Shown one piece after another: positions 43,709 to 57,200 of a stretch of DNA of 64,000 nucleotides; the stretch's first letter is position 1, and each line of letters starts with the position of its first letter. A program made the translations under genes and the position numbers. The DNA comes from Citrus sinensis (taxonomy: Eukaryota > Streptophyta > Magnoliopsida > Sapindales > Rutaceae), in contig NC_068562.1 of the NCBI RefSeq assembly GCF_022201045.2, positions 1,612,001 to 1,676,000 of the forward strand, read 5' to 3'. Below the pieces are notes generated by a model, which had not been told where the DNA came from, did no database searches, and saw only the letters and a program-made list of their open reading frames with translations.

Positions 43709-46700
43709 GGCCGTGCCCTCGCAACGTCGACGGGGTTTCTGGCTCTGTAACATTTGGATTTGGATTCTGGATTTTGTTAGGTTTTTTTTTTCCCCTTTTC
43801 TTCGGTTAAGGAAATACTCCGTTAAGTCCGCGAAAGCAATTCACAGATGTTACTTAATCTGTGTATATATATATATATATTACATACACGACGATTGCGA
43901 AGCCTTTGTTTACACGGTTCGTTTCTACTTTCTACGGCCCATGGTACACGTCATGTCGACATCTGGCTGATTGGACCTACGTACAATTTTTTTCACTTTC
44001 CAATTTGGGACGATGATTCCCACCGCAATTTGGCAGGTAGCCAAGCTGACGATTTGTAATGTGCAACTGTTGACGTCTAAATTCAGTAAACATGAAATCG
44101 CGCTGTCATGGCCTACTTTCTCATAATTTTCCATATTAAAAAATTTTTAAGCACCTTTTTACTGATTTAAAAGGTCTAAATTCTGTTCACAGTTTCGTTG
44201 TTATAGTAACTTATAATTCTCCATCGCGTTCTACATGGGGTAATACTGTCACAATTACAGTGCGTTTTTTTTTTTTAATATTACGTAGATAATAGATATA
44301 AACTTGACCCTCACCAACCGTGATGTAACAAACATTTCCATATCATACGTGTCACTGCTATTTTATTCTCATATGTTTTATCATATGAACAAATTAATAT
44401 CTATTTAAAAAATTATTTGAAATAATTATACTCAAATGGACTAGAAAATAAAATGTGTACCACATAAAGTAATTTAAAAGATTGTCTAGCTTTTTTATAT
44501 AAAAAAAAAAAAGATTATCTAATTGTTCTCTATTTTGCATATAAAAAAATATATATTTGTTCTCTGTTCTTTTAAAGATAGCTAAGATAAATAACATTTT
44601 TCTTAATGAAAACAATTGTAAATCATATTATCCAAAAACTCAAATATTACAAGTAGTTCCATCCTTATAAAAAAATCAGAACAACTCAAAGTTCTCGAGA
44701 TAAATTTGAAAATCCGCCTCGACAATCAACCTCACTAACAAGTTTTAAGTCAAAACACAAGACAATTGCTTCACCAAAACTAGTATCATTCAAATAATTC
44801 CCTTATGAAGATGGATCAAAAGAGTTTAAACCATTTTTACATAACATAATCGACATGAGGTTTCAAATAAATTCACTTGAACAGATTTCAATTTAATACT
44901 AGAGCTTTTACTTTATTTTTCTTTTATATATTGTATCAAAGGAAATCGATCCTCTTCCAATCCATATAAGTGGATTTAAATTTCAAATCTCTCGTATTAT
45001 AAGTTGAACCAATAAAACACCCACTAAAGTTGTCACTCACTAAAGCTATTACTTCATATATTTAAAATAATTGTGTGCTTCAATGGTAACCTAAAAAAAA
45101 AAAAAGTTAATGCAATCTAATGTTTTGATTTTTTTTATTATATTTTATTGAAAACACAATTCCTTGTTCACCTATGTGAACAATATTTGAACCTTGAAAT
45201 CACTCTCTTTTTTCACTATGGATGGTAGAACTCCCCACAAAAGACGAATGTCCGTTTGAGAAAAAGATATATACAATAATTTAATACCCAATTTCTTATT
45301 CCGAGATGCTCTCCATTTCTCTAATTTCTAGTTTTTATTATTATAAAAGTTAAGAGCATCTAAAAAAACTATTTGTATAAGATTTCACTTTTCATTTGAA
45401 ATGAGTCATATCAGCAATAAGATTCTAAAAAAAACTCTTCAAAAATTATTTTTCAAATGAGATTGTTCTTTTTTCTCTTTAATATTGAAGATTGACTATA
45501 TCGTACTATTTTTTAAATCATCATTATTTAAGAGAAGAATTTTAGTTAAAATAACATAAATTTATGTTTATTTAAAGAGTCTTTTGGATCAAAACCTACT
45601 TTTATTCACTTCTCTATTTACCACATACATAAGTAAATAGGCATTTAAAGAGTTTTTTAAGATGATCCGTTTAGAGCACTAATATTTTTGTCAACAAGAA
45701 AAGAAAAAGCTAATATAAAATATTACTTTTAACATAATTCAAAATGCAATTGTAAGTTTGTGGTTTACAATAAATACTTATTTTCACAAATAAAGATTTT
45801 AATAAATATTTTGTTTGAAATATTATGGATAGTCTAGGAAAATGAGTTTGTCATTTAAGGTCACTAGAAGCAAAATCATGGCCCACTCATGGAATAAGCC
45901 TAAACAACAATGAGTAGCGTAACACAATATATAATAGATAATGTGTTTGGCGCACTCTTTACAATATAATGTTGGATGTGTTTGGTATATTATATTACAT
46001 TGTAGTGTATATCATTATATAATGCAGAAGGTATTACATTAGCATTATATTCTGCGATAATATTATACTATGTTTTTAGTGTTCCAATGTATAATATCAT
46101 ATATAATAACATTTTATATTATTGTTTAAATTAAAGTATCTTTTATATTTATTAATATCTTAATTTTTTATTTGCATTATTCTTAAATATATTATTTAAA
46201 TCTTGTAAATAAAAATATAGTCAACCACCAGTAGACACCCTAAACCACCACCTTTGATCACATTTTGGCATCTATTTACGTTATTTTTAGTACCATTGGA
46301 ATTATTATCGCAGAATATATGCAATGATACATGTATCACCAAAAACAGAGCTTCCACTAACTATAAATATATGGTCAAAGTTTTGAGATTAAAAATTTTG
46401 GCCCTAAATTATCAATGAACAGGAGCTTTGTTTCTGCCAATATATGCACCAATTCGTAGGTCCAGGATAATGATTCGGATGATACCACGATTGATGTCAA
46501 CAAGTAACAAAATTGTACTGCCAGCGATGAGTTGTTATAATTAGCTGTAGTTATTATGGGTGCCTTTCAACTTTACTACTTAATTAACTAATTATAAACA
46601 AATAAAATAAGTTTATTTGATTGAATAAATTTTATGCTTAAAAATTAATGCCATGCACCTTAATTCCAAGGAGGTCATGGGTTTCGATAATCCGGCAAAA

Positions 46701-47875
46701 GAGAAGCCTACAAGTAATAAGGTGTAAATTGTAATGCGCTTCATTTGTTTTGACAAACACCGGATTCATTTCAATCAATAAAGGGCTCACCAATAATCCT
46801 ATGCAATGCGGACATACCAAACAAGACCAATAAAAAAAAAAAAGCCTAACAACAATTTAAGGTCATTAGATCAAACAACATTAACAACTTAGAGAGGTTA
46901 TTTATTAAATGTATAATATTTTATTAATGGCAGATCTTTTCTAATTTTTTTAGTAACTTATATCTAATTTTTAAACATATACATTTGAATAAAAAAGTAA
47001 ATATTTGTAACCTTTATTTGAATAAAAAAGGTTTGATTGAATAGTAGATATTATATTTCAAAAATATTGTAATAAAATATATTTATTTTATAAACTAAAA
47101 AATATATTTATTTTATAATCTATAGAATATATTTTTTATTTATTCTTAAAGATATAAATATCAAATAACTATATTTAATATTTTTTATTTATAAAATTAA
47201 GTAAAATACCACTTATATTCATATGTTAAACAAATATATGTCATTCAAATATCCTTATTCGGATTTCAAAAAATTTCATGCTTAGTTGAGATTTAGGGGG
47301 AAAAAAAAAAACAAACACAGGCAAACCCTAAGGCCCAAGCATTGAAAAAGCACAACACAATAGGAAAACACAATCAGAATAAAAAAGAGTAGTGTTTTTA
47401 ACACCCCTTTTCTTATGTAATTATATTTCAGACGAACTTATAATTATAATTAGACTCAACTAATGTTTCTTTGATTATGTCTCTTGCACAAGAGCAAAGC
47501 ACGGTTCAATAAGCAATCTCCAATTCCTTGTGCCAACTACCCAATCTCAAATTCCATTATTGGATTTATAAAGAAAAAAATTGGAAGAGCTTGTGACCAA
47601 AGCCCTTGCGCCAACTATCCAATTTCTTTAATAATTAACTAGTATGACAATTCAAATGTTGGTCGACTGCGGATGCAGCTGTGTTGAAAGAGAGAATCAA
47701 GGAAATCATTATTATGATTTTGATTGAAATTAAGCTATTGCATTTGAAGGTTTTTCTATTTAGTTAATTTATATTTTTTTAATTTAGCCCAAATCTTCAA
47801 AAATCATAAAATTTTAAAAAGATCCTCGCTGTGGGGATTAAGGTCACTAGAGGCGATCCATCAAAACATTTTTAA
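43709..47875. other. AT-rich intergenic region
   Basis: Begins with the PHAF1-like 5' UTR and promoter, including an AT dinucleotide run near 43863-43880. The rest is very AT-rich, with a perfect 17-bp inverted repeat (46046-46062 and 46303-46319). No gene seen. Confidence 0.55.
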
Positions 47876-47946
47876 GGGCCCAACCGGGTTCGAACCGGTG
47901 ACCTCTTGATCTGCAGTCAAATGCTCTACCACTGAGCTATGGACCC
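47876..47946 (-). tRNA. tRNA-Cys (GCA)
   Basis: 71 nt on the minus strand: acceptor GGGTCCA pairs with TGGGCCC (one G-T pair), D-arm TAGCTCAGTGGTAGAGCA, anticodon loop CTGCAGA with anticodon GCA, T-arm CCGGTTCGAACCCGG. No intron. Confidence 0.97.
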
Positions 47947-50900
47947 AATTGATTTGTGATGTTTCATATCATTTTATATTTATTTTGTAAATTCTGAGGT
48001 GCATTTCAATCCCTTTTTAACGCTTTTATTTGTACAATTACACTACATGTATATATATATATGCACAATTTCCACCCCTTTTTTTTCGTAAGTCTTGAAA
48101 CCATAACATCTTGTATATTATTTAACTTAATTTGAAGGGTATTGCCCCACATTGTATATATGAGTGTTTTTCTTCTTTTATTTTCTTAATCTGTATGTGA
48201 ATTTTATTATTTAATGTGAAATTTACCATCTTACTCATTTTCTCCCTCACATTTTCCTCTATCTATAACACATATGTATTTATGAAAAATTTGAAAAGAA
48301 AGTCAAAATCTTGCATAATTTTATCTCCCAACATCATTCAAAAATTTGGAATAACTTGAAATATTTTGTCTCAAACGTTTTGTGACTTTTCTCCCTATCT
48401 CTATCTGTTAATTTATCTATGTTCTTATTTTAATTTCATCACCTAACCTTTGAAAAAAGCAAATGAATTCTTTTAAGAAAAGCAAGTACTGAGGGGAAAA
48501 AAATCTACCACCTTTCAAATCTCATGATCTTCTATATTATAATCATTTAAAATATCACTTCCAATTTGGATGAATAATGATCATGTACAAAAATTTCCAA
48601 ATTACACCAACAGACGCAATGGAGAGGGACAAGGAGAGCCGTGCGATTTGATAAATCAACGGTGGACCCCGGAAAGTGGAGTCGCTTCATCGCTTGTTGC
48701 TTGATCCACTTGTTGAAGTGATGGCTCGTCAAGGGCTCAGCGCCTAAGCCCACAGGCCACAGCTCATAGGCAAAGGCAACGGCGAGGTAAAAGTTATAAA
48801 AGGCGCGGTCATGGCGCATATTTGGTGTTGGCCCAGCAGGCCAGCACTATGGATTAATGCTCTTGTACTAAATTCTCAAAGCAATAAGTTTTCCAATCCT
48901 TGTCACCAAAGTAAAGTGCCCTATCCTCTTTGGTGGAATCATTTTCATTTTCAACTTCCGACTCCTTAGCCTTCAAAATCAAAGATATTAATTAATATGT
49001 TCATATTATATTGCGTTCATATTAAGTCACCGTGTTTCCTCTTCTTTCAATGTGGTTTGGAGCCTAAACGAAAATTACAACTTGATTAGAGCAGTTAAAC
49101 TTCACTTGCAATGTGGTATGCGGACGAGCATAACTACTAACTTCTTGTTCGATAAATATAAATCAAAATTTCTTATTTTAAGATTCTAAATCTTAATACC
49201 TGAATTGAAATTGAATAATCATTTAAGTAGGTAAATTTAACTGATATTTCTGATCAGTATATATATTATCAAATGAGAGCTAATATAGTTGATGGACAAG
49301 AATTATAATGACATATTCATTTTTTTTTAAAGATATAATGAAATTTCTATATTTTGTGTGACAATGTCTTTTCTCTTATTAAGTTATTAACTCACTTGTG
49401 ACCGAATAGTATTCCAATTTCACGTGAACTTATAGGGAATTTAAACTTTTAAAAAATAGTTGTATCCAAAATTTGTGGTTTTCGGAATTAAAAATATCCT
49501 GACCTGATTAACGAATACAACTGAAAACGCCACTTAAAACAAATGAAACTGTGATTTTTTTTTTCTATTAATTTATTTTAAGAATAGGTTCATTAGTCAT
49601 GGATTCTTCAATCAACTAGGCACTATAGCTGAATGTTTGTTAATCGGGCGCTTTGGACGGTTTGGCAGGCAGCCCACAAATATAGACTATTATTCCTTGA
49701 ACTTGCGAATTCCACGTATCCACGTGAAAAAAAAGACGACTTTATGCATAATTAATGGGCTTAAAATGCATGCCGTTGCATTCAAATCAAAGGTGACTCC
49801 TTAAATTTGTAGCATGAAATTGGAAAAAAGGTAGATATAAAGAATTAAAGGTTCGTAATTTCGTAAAAGCAATGTTTCTCTTTTCTTAGTATATGATTCC
49901 TTACTCTGCACACATCGACACACTGTAATATAAATAAGGCTCAAGAGAAGACAATATAACAAAGTAGCAACTTTTCACCTACACACATTTTCTACCTATT
50001 TAGAGTATTTACTGCTTTCAATTATTAGACGAGTGCAACCACAACTCGCAAGCGGTGGAGCGCTTTTATAATTGCTTCCATTTTATTTGATTCTAGCACG
50101 TTGAAATGACCTTTTAGATTAATAAAGAAGGATTTGTTTCGATTGGAGGAGATATAATAAAGTTTAAAATTTGAGACCAAACATTGGACTGCTTTGATCT
50201 ATATTAGACTGTTAGATTTTCGTGGGAAATATGGACCAGGATCAGCAAGAAAATAAGGCAACTATTATTTATCAATAATAAGTTTAGGTTTATATTTCAT
50301 TAATTGAAGTATTGAACTATTATTTAATGCGAAATAACATATTTTTGACTTTAACTATTGTCATAATTTATCGTGATAAAATTAAATTTAACATAGGTAG
50401 CTAAAAAATTTGGGCTGTCTTAAAAGTCGAAGAACACTTTTATACACAAAATATTCTTAATCAGCACCAACCTAACCCATTATCCTCACTACTCAAAAGC
50501 AAAGAAGACTCAGAATTTTTACCAACATTCTTTTGGTTCCTTGCATCCTCCTCCCATTTTGAATGGTGGTAATAAAACACGCTTGTGATTGATATATTGT
50601 CTCTAATGGAGACAAACCGAAAGCCCTGGGCCTACCGACCCGCTTGATCCGACCCGAAAAAAATGGGGGGTACGTCATACGTGAAAACTAAAAGGAGAGG
50701 AAAGTAGTTTTGTTTCGATCATGTTTTTAGAGTTTGAACAAAATCGCAGGCCCCACTCCGGCAGTCTCCCCCAGTCATTTTCTTTGGTTGCTGTCCCTTA
50801 ACCACGTGGCACGTGGTCGTCAAGACAGAGTGATTAGACCTTTTAGAAAATGCGATACTCAATCGGAGACTCGAGAGCCGCGTTTGGCGCTTCTGACCGC

Positions 50901-51240
50901 TACCCACTAATGTTTACTGTTAGAGCCGCTGTAGTAAAAGGCTAAAAGCTTAAATCACAAACAAAGTGAAAAAAAAAGCGCTTCCTGGTCCAATTTCTCT
51001 CCCTCACATTTGTTTTTTTTTTAATTCTTGCTTCTTTCTATCCCCTTTCTTTTCAACAAGTGTCGTGGTCGTCTCTCTATTGCTTACCAAACAGCAAAAA
51101 CCAATCTCACACAGTTTGCACACAATCAATGCTTCGTCGGCTCATTTCCATGTGTCCACTCACACAATTAACAAGACCTAGGGTTTTTGCCTGCCCTTAA
51201 AAATTCAGTCCCAAATTAACTCAATTTCTCTAATACCATC
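47947..51240. other. AT-rich intergenic region and NERD-like gene promoter
   Basis: Mostly AT-rich and without a supported gene. It holds a GC-richer island at about 48600-48860 (separate entry) and, from about 50720, the probable promoter and pyrimidine-rich 5' UTR of the next gene. Confidence 0.5.
48547..48819 (-). other. Unrecognised 90-residue open frame in a GC-richer island
   Basis: An ATG-started frame on the minus strand, with text such as AFYNFYLAVAFAYELWP and HHFNKWIKQQAMKRLHFPG, that stands out from its AT-rich surroundings in base composition. An upstream in-frame TAG lies about 30 bp before the ATG. No splice partners, domain or family recognised. It could be a fragment of a decayed gene or transposon, or chance. 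Confidence 0.25.
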
Positions 51241-54200
51241 ATGGAATTAGAAGAACAGATGTCCAATTTGTACAAACCTTCTCTGGAAGAAGGCGAGCCG
51301 CAGCCACGTCGGAATTTCAACCACAATCTAGAGGAAGTTCAGCTCATGTGTGTCGATCAATGCGATGGTATACAAGAAATGGACGATTTGCAGTTGGTTG
51401 GAGCTCCGGAGGACCCGTGTATCAAAGATGATGACGGGGCGGTGAGACAAGACAGGGGTATGGTTGACGTGGAGGTCAAACTTGCCGAGACGGGGACGGC
51501 CATGGCGAGGGTGAAGCAGAAAGCGGGACGTCGGCCACCAAGAGGTGGCAAGGTCAAAACGACGGCGCGTCAGCCGCCGCCGGGGAGGAGAAAGACAGAA
51601 GAAGAGGACGTTTGTTTTATTTGCTTCGATGGTGGCAGTCTTGTGTTATGTGATCGCAAGTAAGTTTTTAGCCAAGTCTTTTGAGTTATTATTATCTTTA
51701 TTTTTAATATGCTCAGTCCTCACTTCTAATGTCCGCAAATGTAGATCGGAAGTTTACCATATTGTTAAGAATTTGAACAAGAAGAATATTTATTCTTTGC
51801 TCTTCTGGAACTGGTATCGAAATGGACGATTTTTTTTTTTAATATGTTATTTCCCTTAGGTGGGGGGGGGGGGGGGGTTTGGAAGTGATCACGCTTCAGT
51901 TTAGCTGAGTTGTAGTAGCCAGATTTTTCTTTTTCCCAAAATTTTGTTGCATCACGGGCTCTTTTTTTTTTGTAGGGTTTTCAATTTTTGTTGTAATTTT
52001 CATGTATTTGTTTTGTTTCTCTTTGTGGTTATATTTAGGGGATGTCCCAAGGCATACCATCCAGCTTGTATTAAGCGGGAGGAGTCATTCTTTCGGTCGA
52101 AGGCTAAATGGAACTGTGGTATTTTGCATTTTCTTATTTTTGTTGAAATTTTCATTTAAGCATGTGAACAGTACTTTATTGTATGATATAAGCTGAGTTG
52201 AGCTCCATGGCGCATGGTGGTACTAATGCATTCTTCATCTTGTTATGGTAATCATCTTGGGTACATTTATCTGCTCTTTGTGTGGTTATATGTGCACCGC
52301 GTGATGCTTTGAGCTGTTTACCTGAATTTTTGTTTTTCTCAATAATTGGTTCTGATGAGTTTGATTCACCAGCAAACCTCACAATCACTTTTTGGGATTG
52401 TAAGCCATTGAGTTACCTCTCTTCCCCCGCGCTGGGGGAGGTTGGGTTAGGGAAGAGGTCATTGAGTTACCAGTTGTTATTTCCGTCTTTAACATGCATT
52501 TCATTTCTGGATAGAAATCATAGAATCTTGACTTGAATTTTTAATTCTGTGATTCATTTGTTTGCCATGTGTCATGGATTTCAGGTTGGCATATATGCAG
52601 TATTTGTGAGAAAGCTTCATATTATATGTGCTACACTTGTACATATTCCTTATGCAAGGGATGCACTAAAGGTGCAGATTACTATTCTTTAAGAGGGAAC
52701 AAAGGATTTTGTGGAATATGCATGAGAACTATCATGCTGATTGAAAATTGTGCTCCAGGGAACCAGGAAAAGGTATGCTGACTTTTGTTTTTATTGACGA
52801 TTTTAATCTTTCTTGTCATTTATTTGTTATGTGATCTGAACATTCTTGGCTCTGTTTGCATATAAAATAATAATTCGCAAGCCTTTAAGAATTGATAACC
52901 TTTTCTTGAGATAGATTGTGCCTTGTCCTTCAGTCATTGTATGCTAGCGCTAATATATACCGGAGTGCAGATTCTTTTCTTTATTGTTGGATCCTAAAGA
53001 TTTTGCTGTATTTAAGTGAATTTTACTTATTTCTTTCAAAGTTTACCTCCGTATGTAGATTCCTTATTTAATTTTAGCTATTTGGTCATCTGATGCAGTC
53101 ATTGTTGTATTTTTATCTTGGTCGTTAACTTCTGCAGGTAGTTGTTGATTTTGATGATAAAACTAGCTGGGAGTATCTCTTTAAAGTTTACTGGATTTTC
53201 TTGAAAGAGAAGCTGTCATTAACTTTAGATGAGCTCACTGGAGCTAAAAATCCTTGGAAAGAACCTGCTATTACAGCCCCAAAGGGGAAATCTTCTTGTC
53301 AAGTTTATAATGGTGATTGTAGCAGAGGTCTGAGTTCAGAGAATTTTTGCGGGGACTTGGATGCAAATCACGCCAAAAGGCGAAAAACTAAGAAACAAGC
53401 AGAGTTTCCCAACCAGCTGCACTCTGAAATTACGGATAACTCAGGTGGTGTCAAAGGTATGCGTTTGATTAAGGGTGCAGAATGGGCTACGGATGAACTC
53501 TTGGAGCTTGTGGCACTCATGAGAAATGGTGATACATCAATGATGTCTCAATTTGATGTTCAGTCTCTTTTGCTCGAGTATATAAAGATAAACAATCTTC
53601 GTGATCCTTGTCGAAAATCTCAAATTGTTTGTGACTCCCGGCTTCTTAATTTGTTTGGAAAACCACGGGTGGGCCACTTTGAAATGCTAAAGCTTCTTGA
53701 ATCTCACTTTTTTATTCATGAGCATTCCCCGGTTGTTGCTGTTACAGGAGTTGTTGATGCTGCTATGAGCAAGGTGGAGTCCGATGAAAATCATGATAAC
53801 CGGCTAATGACGGTACATGATAAGAGGCGCAAAACAAGTAAAAAGGCTGATAAGAGAGGACAGCCTAATCCCAATGAATATGCAGCAATTGATGTTCACA
53901 ATGTTAACTTGATATACTTGAAACGTTGTTTGGTGGAGAATCTTATTGATGAAACTGACAAATTTAATGACAAGGTTGTTGGCTCTATTGTGCGGATAAG
54001 ACTTCCTGTTAGCGATCAAAAGCAAGATATCTATAGACTTGTCCAAGTAGTAGGTAAATACTTATATAAACCAATGATCAAACTCGCTTTCTGGTGGAAA
54101 GAGAATTCTTTTTGAAAAATGATGCTCCTAGGTTTTCTTTTATTTTGTACTCTTTGGAGTATTTATGATATATTGTTTGTTGATGATTCTATGTACAGGT

Positions 54201-57200
54201 ACTAGCAAGGTAGGCAAACCATATAAAATTGGGGATAGAACAGCTGATGTTATTCTTGAAATTCGTAATCTACAAAAGAAAGAGGTTGTCGCAATTGATG
54301 CAATTTCAAATCAGGAGTTCTCTGAGGTGTTTAAACTCATCCCCTCAAGTACAAAATTTTCTGTCCTAGTTAATAAAGTTATCTATTTCCCATGGTTTCC
54401 AAACTTCTTGTGTGTAAATAGGGAACAGTGTACTGTTCTAACATCATTTGCATATATCCTGGAGGACCATAAAATTGCCTCGGAGCTTTTTCAAGGGTTC
54501 ATTTGCATTAATTCACATAGTTATTCTGTACCTGTGGTAACATAGTGCAACATCTTTGGAAAATTGAGAATCAAGATGAGTCCTGAGGAGGACGCGACTA
54601 TGATAGTGATAAAGATGTAATTTATGAAAAATGCTTGCAAGCTAAATATTTCTTTGCATATAAGTAATCTAATTCACCTTCAGCATTGTTGGGTTAGTGC
54701 ATGTGTACTATCTGTAAGTTTATTATGAATGATTGAATTGAAAGTTGCACAATCATCATTTGCAATTTCTTTGCAATATGTATATCCCGATGTTTAATTG
54801 GAGATGATTAGACAGTTTAGTCTGCTGTAGTAATTTGTACCCTTGTTGAGAAGTACACTAGATTTACATTTTCTTTGACATGTTAAATATTTTCTCAGGA
54901 TGAATGCAGTCGGTTACGCCAGAGTATTAAATGTGGGTTCATCAAACACTTGACAGTGGTAAGTCTTGTATATATATATATATGTATCTGCTTTGTAGCA
55001 TTGATAATTACCTTTCCATTTCCAAAGGACATTTCTGCTTGTTTGTAGGGTGAGATTCAGGAGAAAGCAATGTCACTTCAGGCACTGAGAGTTAATGATG
55101 TAAGTTTGTCATTTTCCTGACCCATAAAGCTTATATGTGGTATGGATGGTTCTTTATGGAATTAAGAACTTTGGTGTTTTCCGCTTTAAAGTGGGAGAAA
55201 AAGGGGTCCTCTGCATTGATATATTCCTTGTACTGTTGTTATTTATAAATTCTTGTTAATGGAAGGTCTAAACTTGTCCTGCTTTTCCTTTTTGTCCAAT
55301 ATAGTTGCTGGAATCAGAGATATTGCGGCTTAATAATCTCCGTGATCGAGCAAGTGAAAAGGGACATAGGAAAGAATATCCTTTGTTTCTTTGGAATTCT
55401 ACATTCTACTGCTATTTGATTTTTCCATGCTTAAGAGATATTTCTGCACTGAAGTGTTGTTAATTTTACTGGGTTCTGGTGACCGCATAAGGAAGATAGC
55501 AACTATGCATATTTAGGAAGTAAAGTTTTGGTTAAAGTTCTAAAGGCCTTCTGGAAACATGCTAACATGGATAAAAACCCCAATAGTATGTTCATATTGA
55601 ATATGCCCAAGCATTAGTTTTTCTTGTAAGTTTGAAAAATACAATTTTTTGAAAACATTTTCTTCTTTCTATCCTATATACTATAAATCTTTTGATAGAG
55701 AACAGCAATAAGGAGGGAAAAAATAGACAGAAAGGGGAAGAGAAGCTGAGGAATTTAGGGAGAAAAATTTTGCTTAATGCTCGATTTGTTCATTAACTAT
55801 AGGGTGAATTGGAACATTAAAATCAAAGAAAGGTATGAAAATAAAAGTGTTAAAATCCTAGTATGTAAGGAAAATGAAAATTTCCTTCTTAAATAGGAAA
55901 GATAATCATCCTTTCAGGAAAAAATAAATTAAAATCTTTTAAAGTAAAGAAAAACCGTAATTGAAATAAAATCTTCTTTCTATGACTAGTATTCGTGGGG
56001 TGTTCACCAGTCCGCACATACTTAGAATGGCCTTCACTTCTCTTATTTTTCGTTCACTATTTTGGAAAAAAAGACCACAATTTCACGTGTTCTAAACAAG
56101 AAATTCTGTTATAATAAAGAAAAAGATGATTTAATTTTTCACTTCTCAGTAAAGATTCCCCCACCCCACCCAAATCCCCAAAAACAAAGCAAAACAAAAT
56201 GTGCATCTTAAAAATTTTCAAGATCTATTGACTTATTAATGTGCTTAATAAAGTGACAAGATAGCAAATCTCATCTGCTAAACTGTCATAGTTTGATTAA
56301 TATCTCTCATCAAGCGAGCTCACTCTACTCAAATTAAACATACCATTTATTTGTTATGTTTCATGGGAAATTTATTGTTCCTTGACCTTGTTGCACGCTC
56401 AGAGAATTAGTAGAGAAATTAGAGATTCTGAACTCACCTGAGGAACGCAAGCGCAGGCTCCTGGAAATTCCTGAAGTACATGTTGATCCAAAGATGGATC
56501 CAAGTTATGAGTCTGAAGAAGATACTAAAGAATTCAATGAAGGTGATCAAGGTCATTGCATTGGCTTTTGAATATGAAGAGTTATTATTATTTTATACAT
56601 TTGCAAATGTTTTGTGGTTGATTTTGCTGGTTTATATGCAGATATTGACATGAAACCATGGAATCCTAGCATTGGTAGGAAGGAAATGGAGTCAAGTTTA
56701 GGTAGCGAGGCACAAAAATGTTGGGCTACAACTTTAGAGGGAAATACAAACATAAGTATGACAGATTCCGCAGATGGAGATGGTACTACTCAGGTTCACC
56801 AAGGCAATGGATCTCCAGGGAATCAGGGAAAAGAATTGTTTGGGTCAGAAAACAACCAAGTTGGTTCTACCATTCCAGTGATTGGTGGTTGGAATGATAA
56901 TGCTGTGCAAAGACCTGAAACATTGTCTGAAGTTTCATCTGGAGAATTGTCACTGTCAAATTCTCCAGGGCAGGTGCAGCCTAGTATTGATTTTGAGACC
57001 GAACGTGTGTGGCACTATCAGGATCCAGCTGGAAGGGTTCAAGGACCATTCTCAATGGTGGAGCTGCGTAAATGGAGTACAAGTGGATGTTTCCCACCTG
57101 ATTTCCGAGTATGGAGGATAAGTCAAAAGCGGGATGATTCATTACTATTGACTGATGTATTGAATGGGCAGTATGACAGAGAGCTGTTGTTTATGAATAA

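Noticed and set aside
56100-56400. Ending intron 8 of the NERD-like gene at CTCAG (56402) instead of AC (56396)
   Set aside because: It also keeps the frame (KEELVEK), but the U12 donor and branch spacing and the family text KELRE favour the AC end. It remains a possible alternative.
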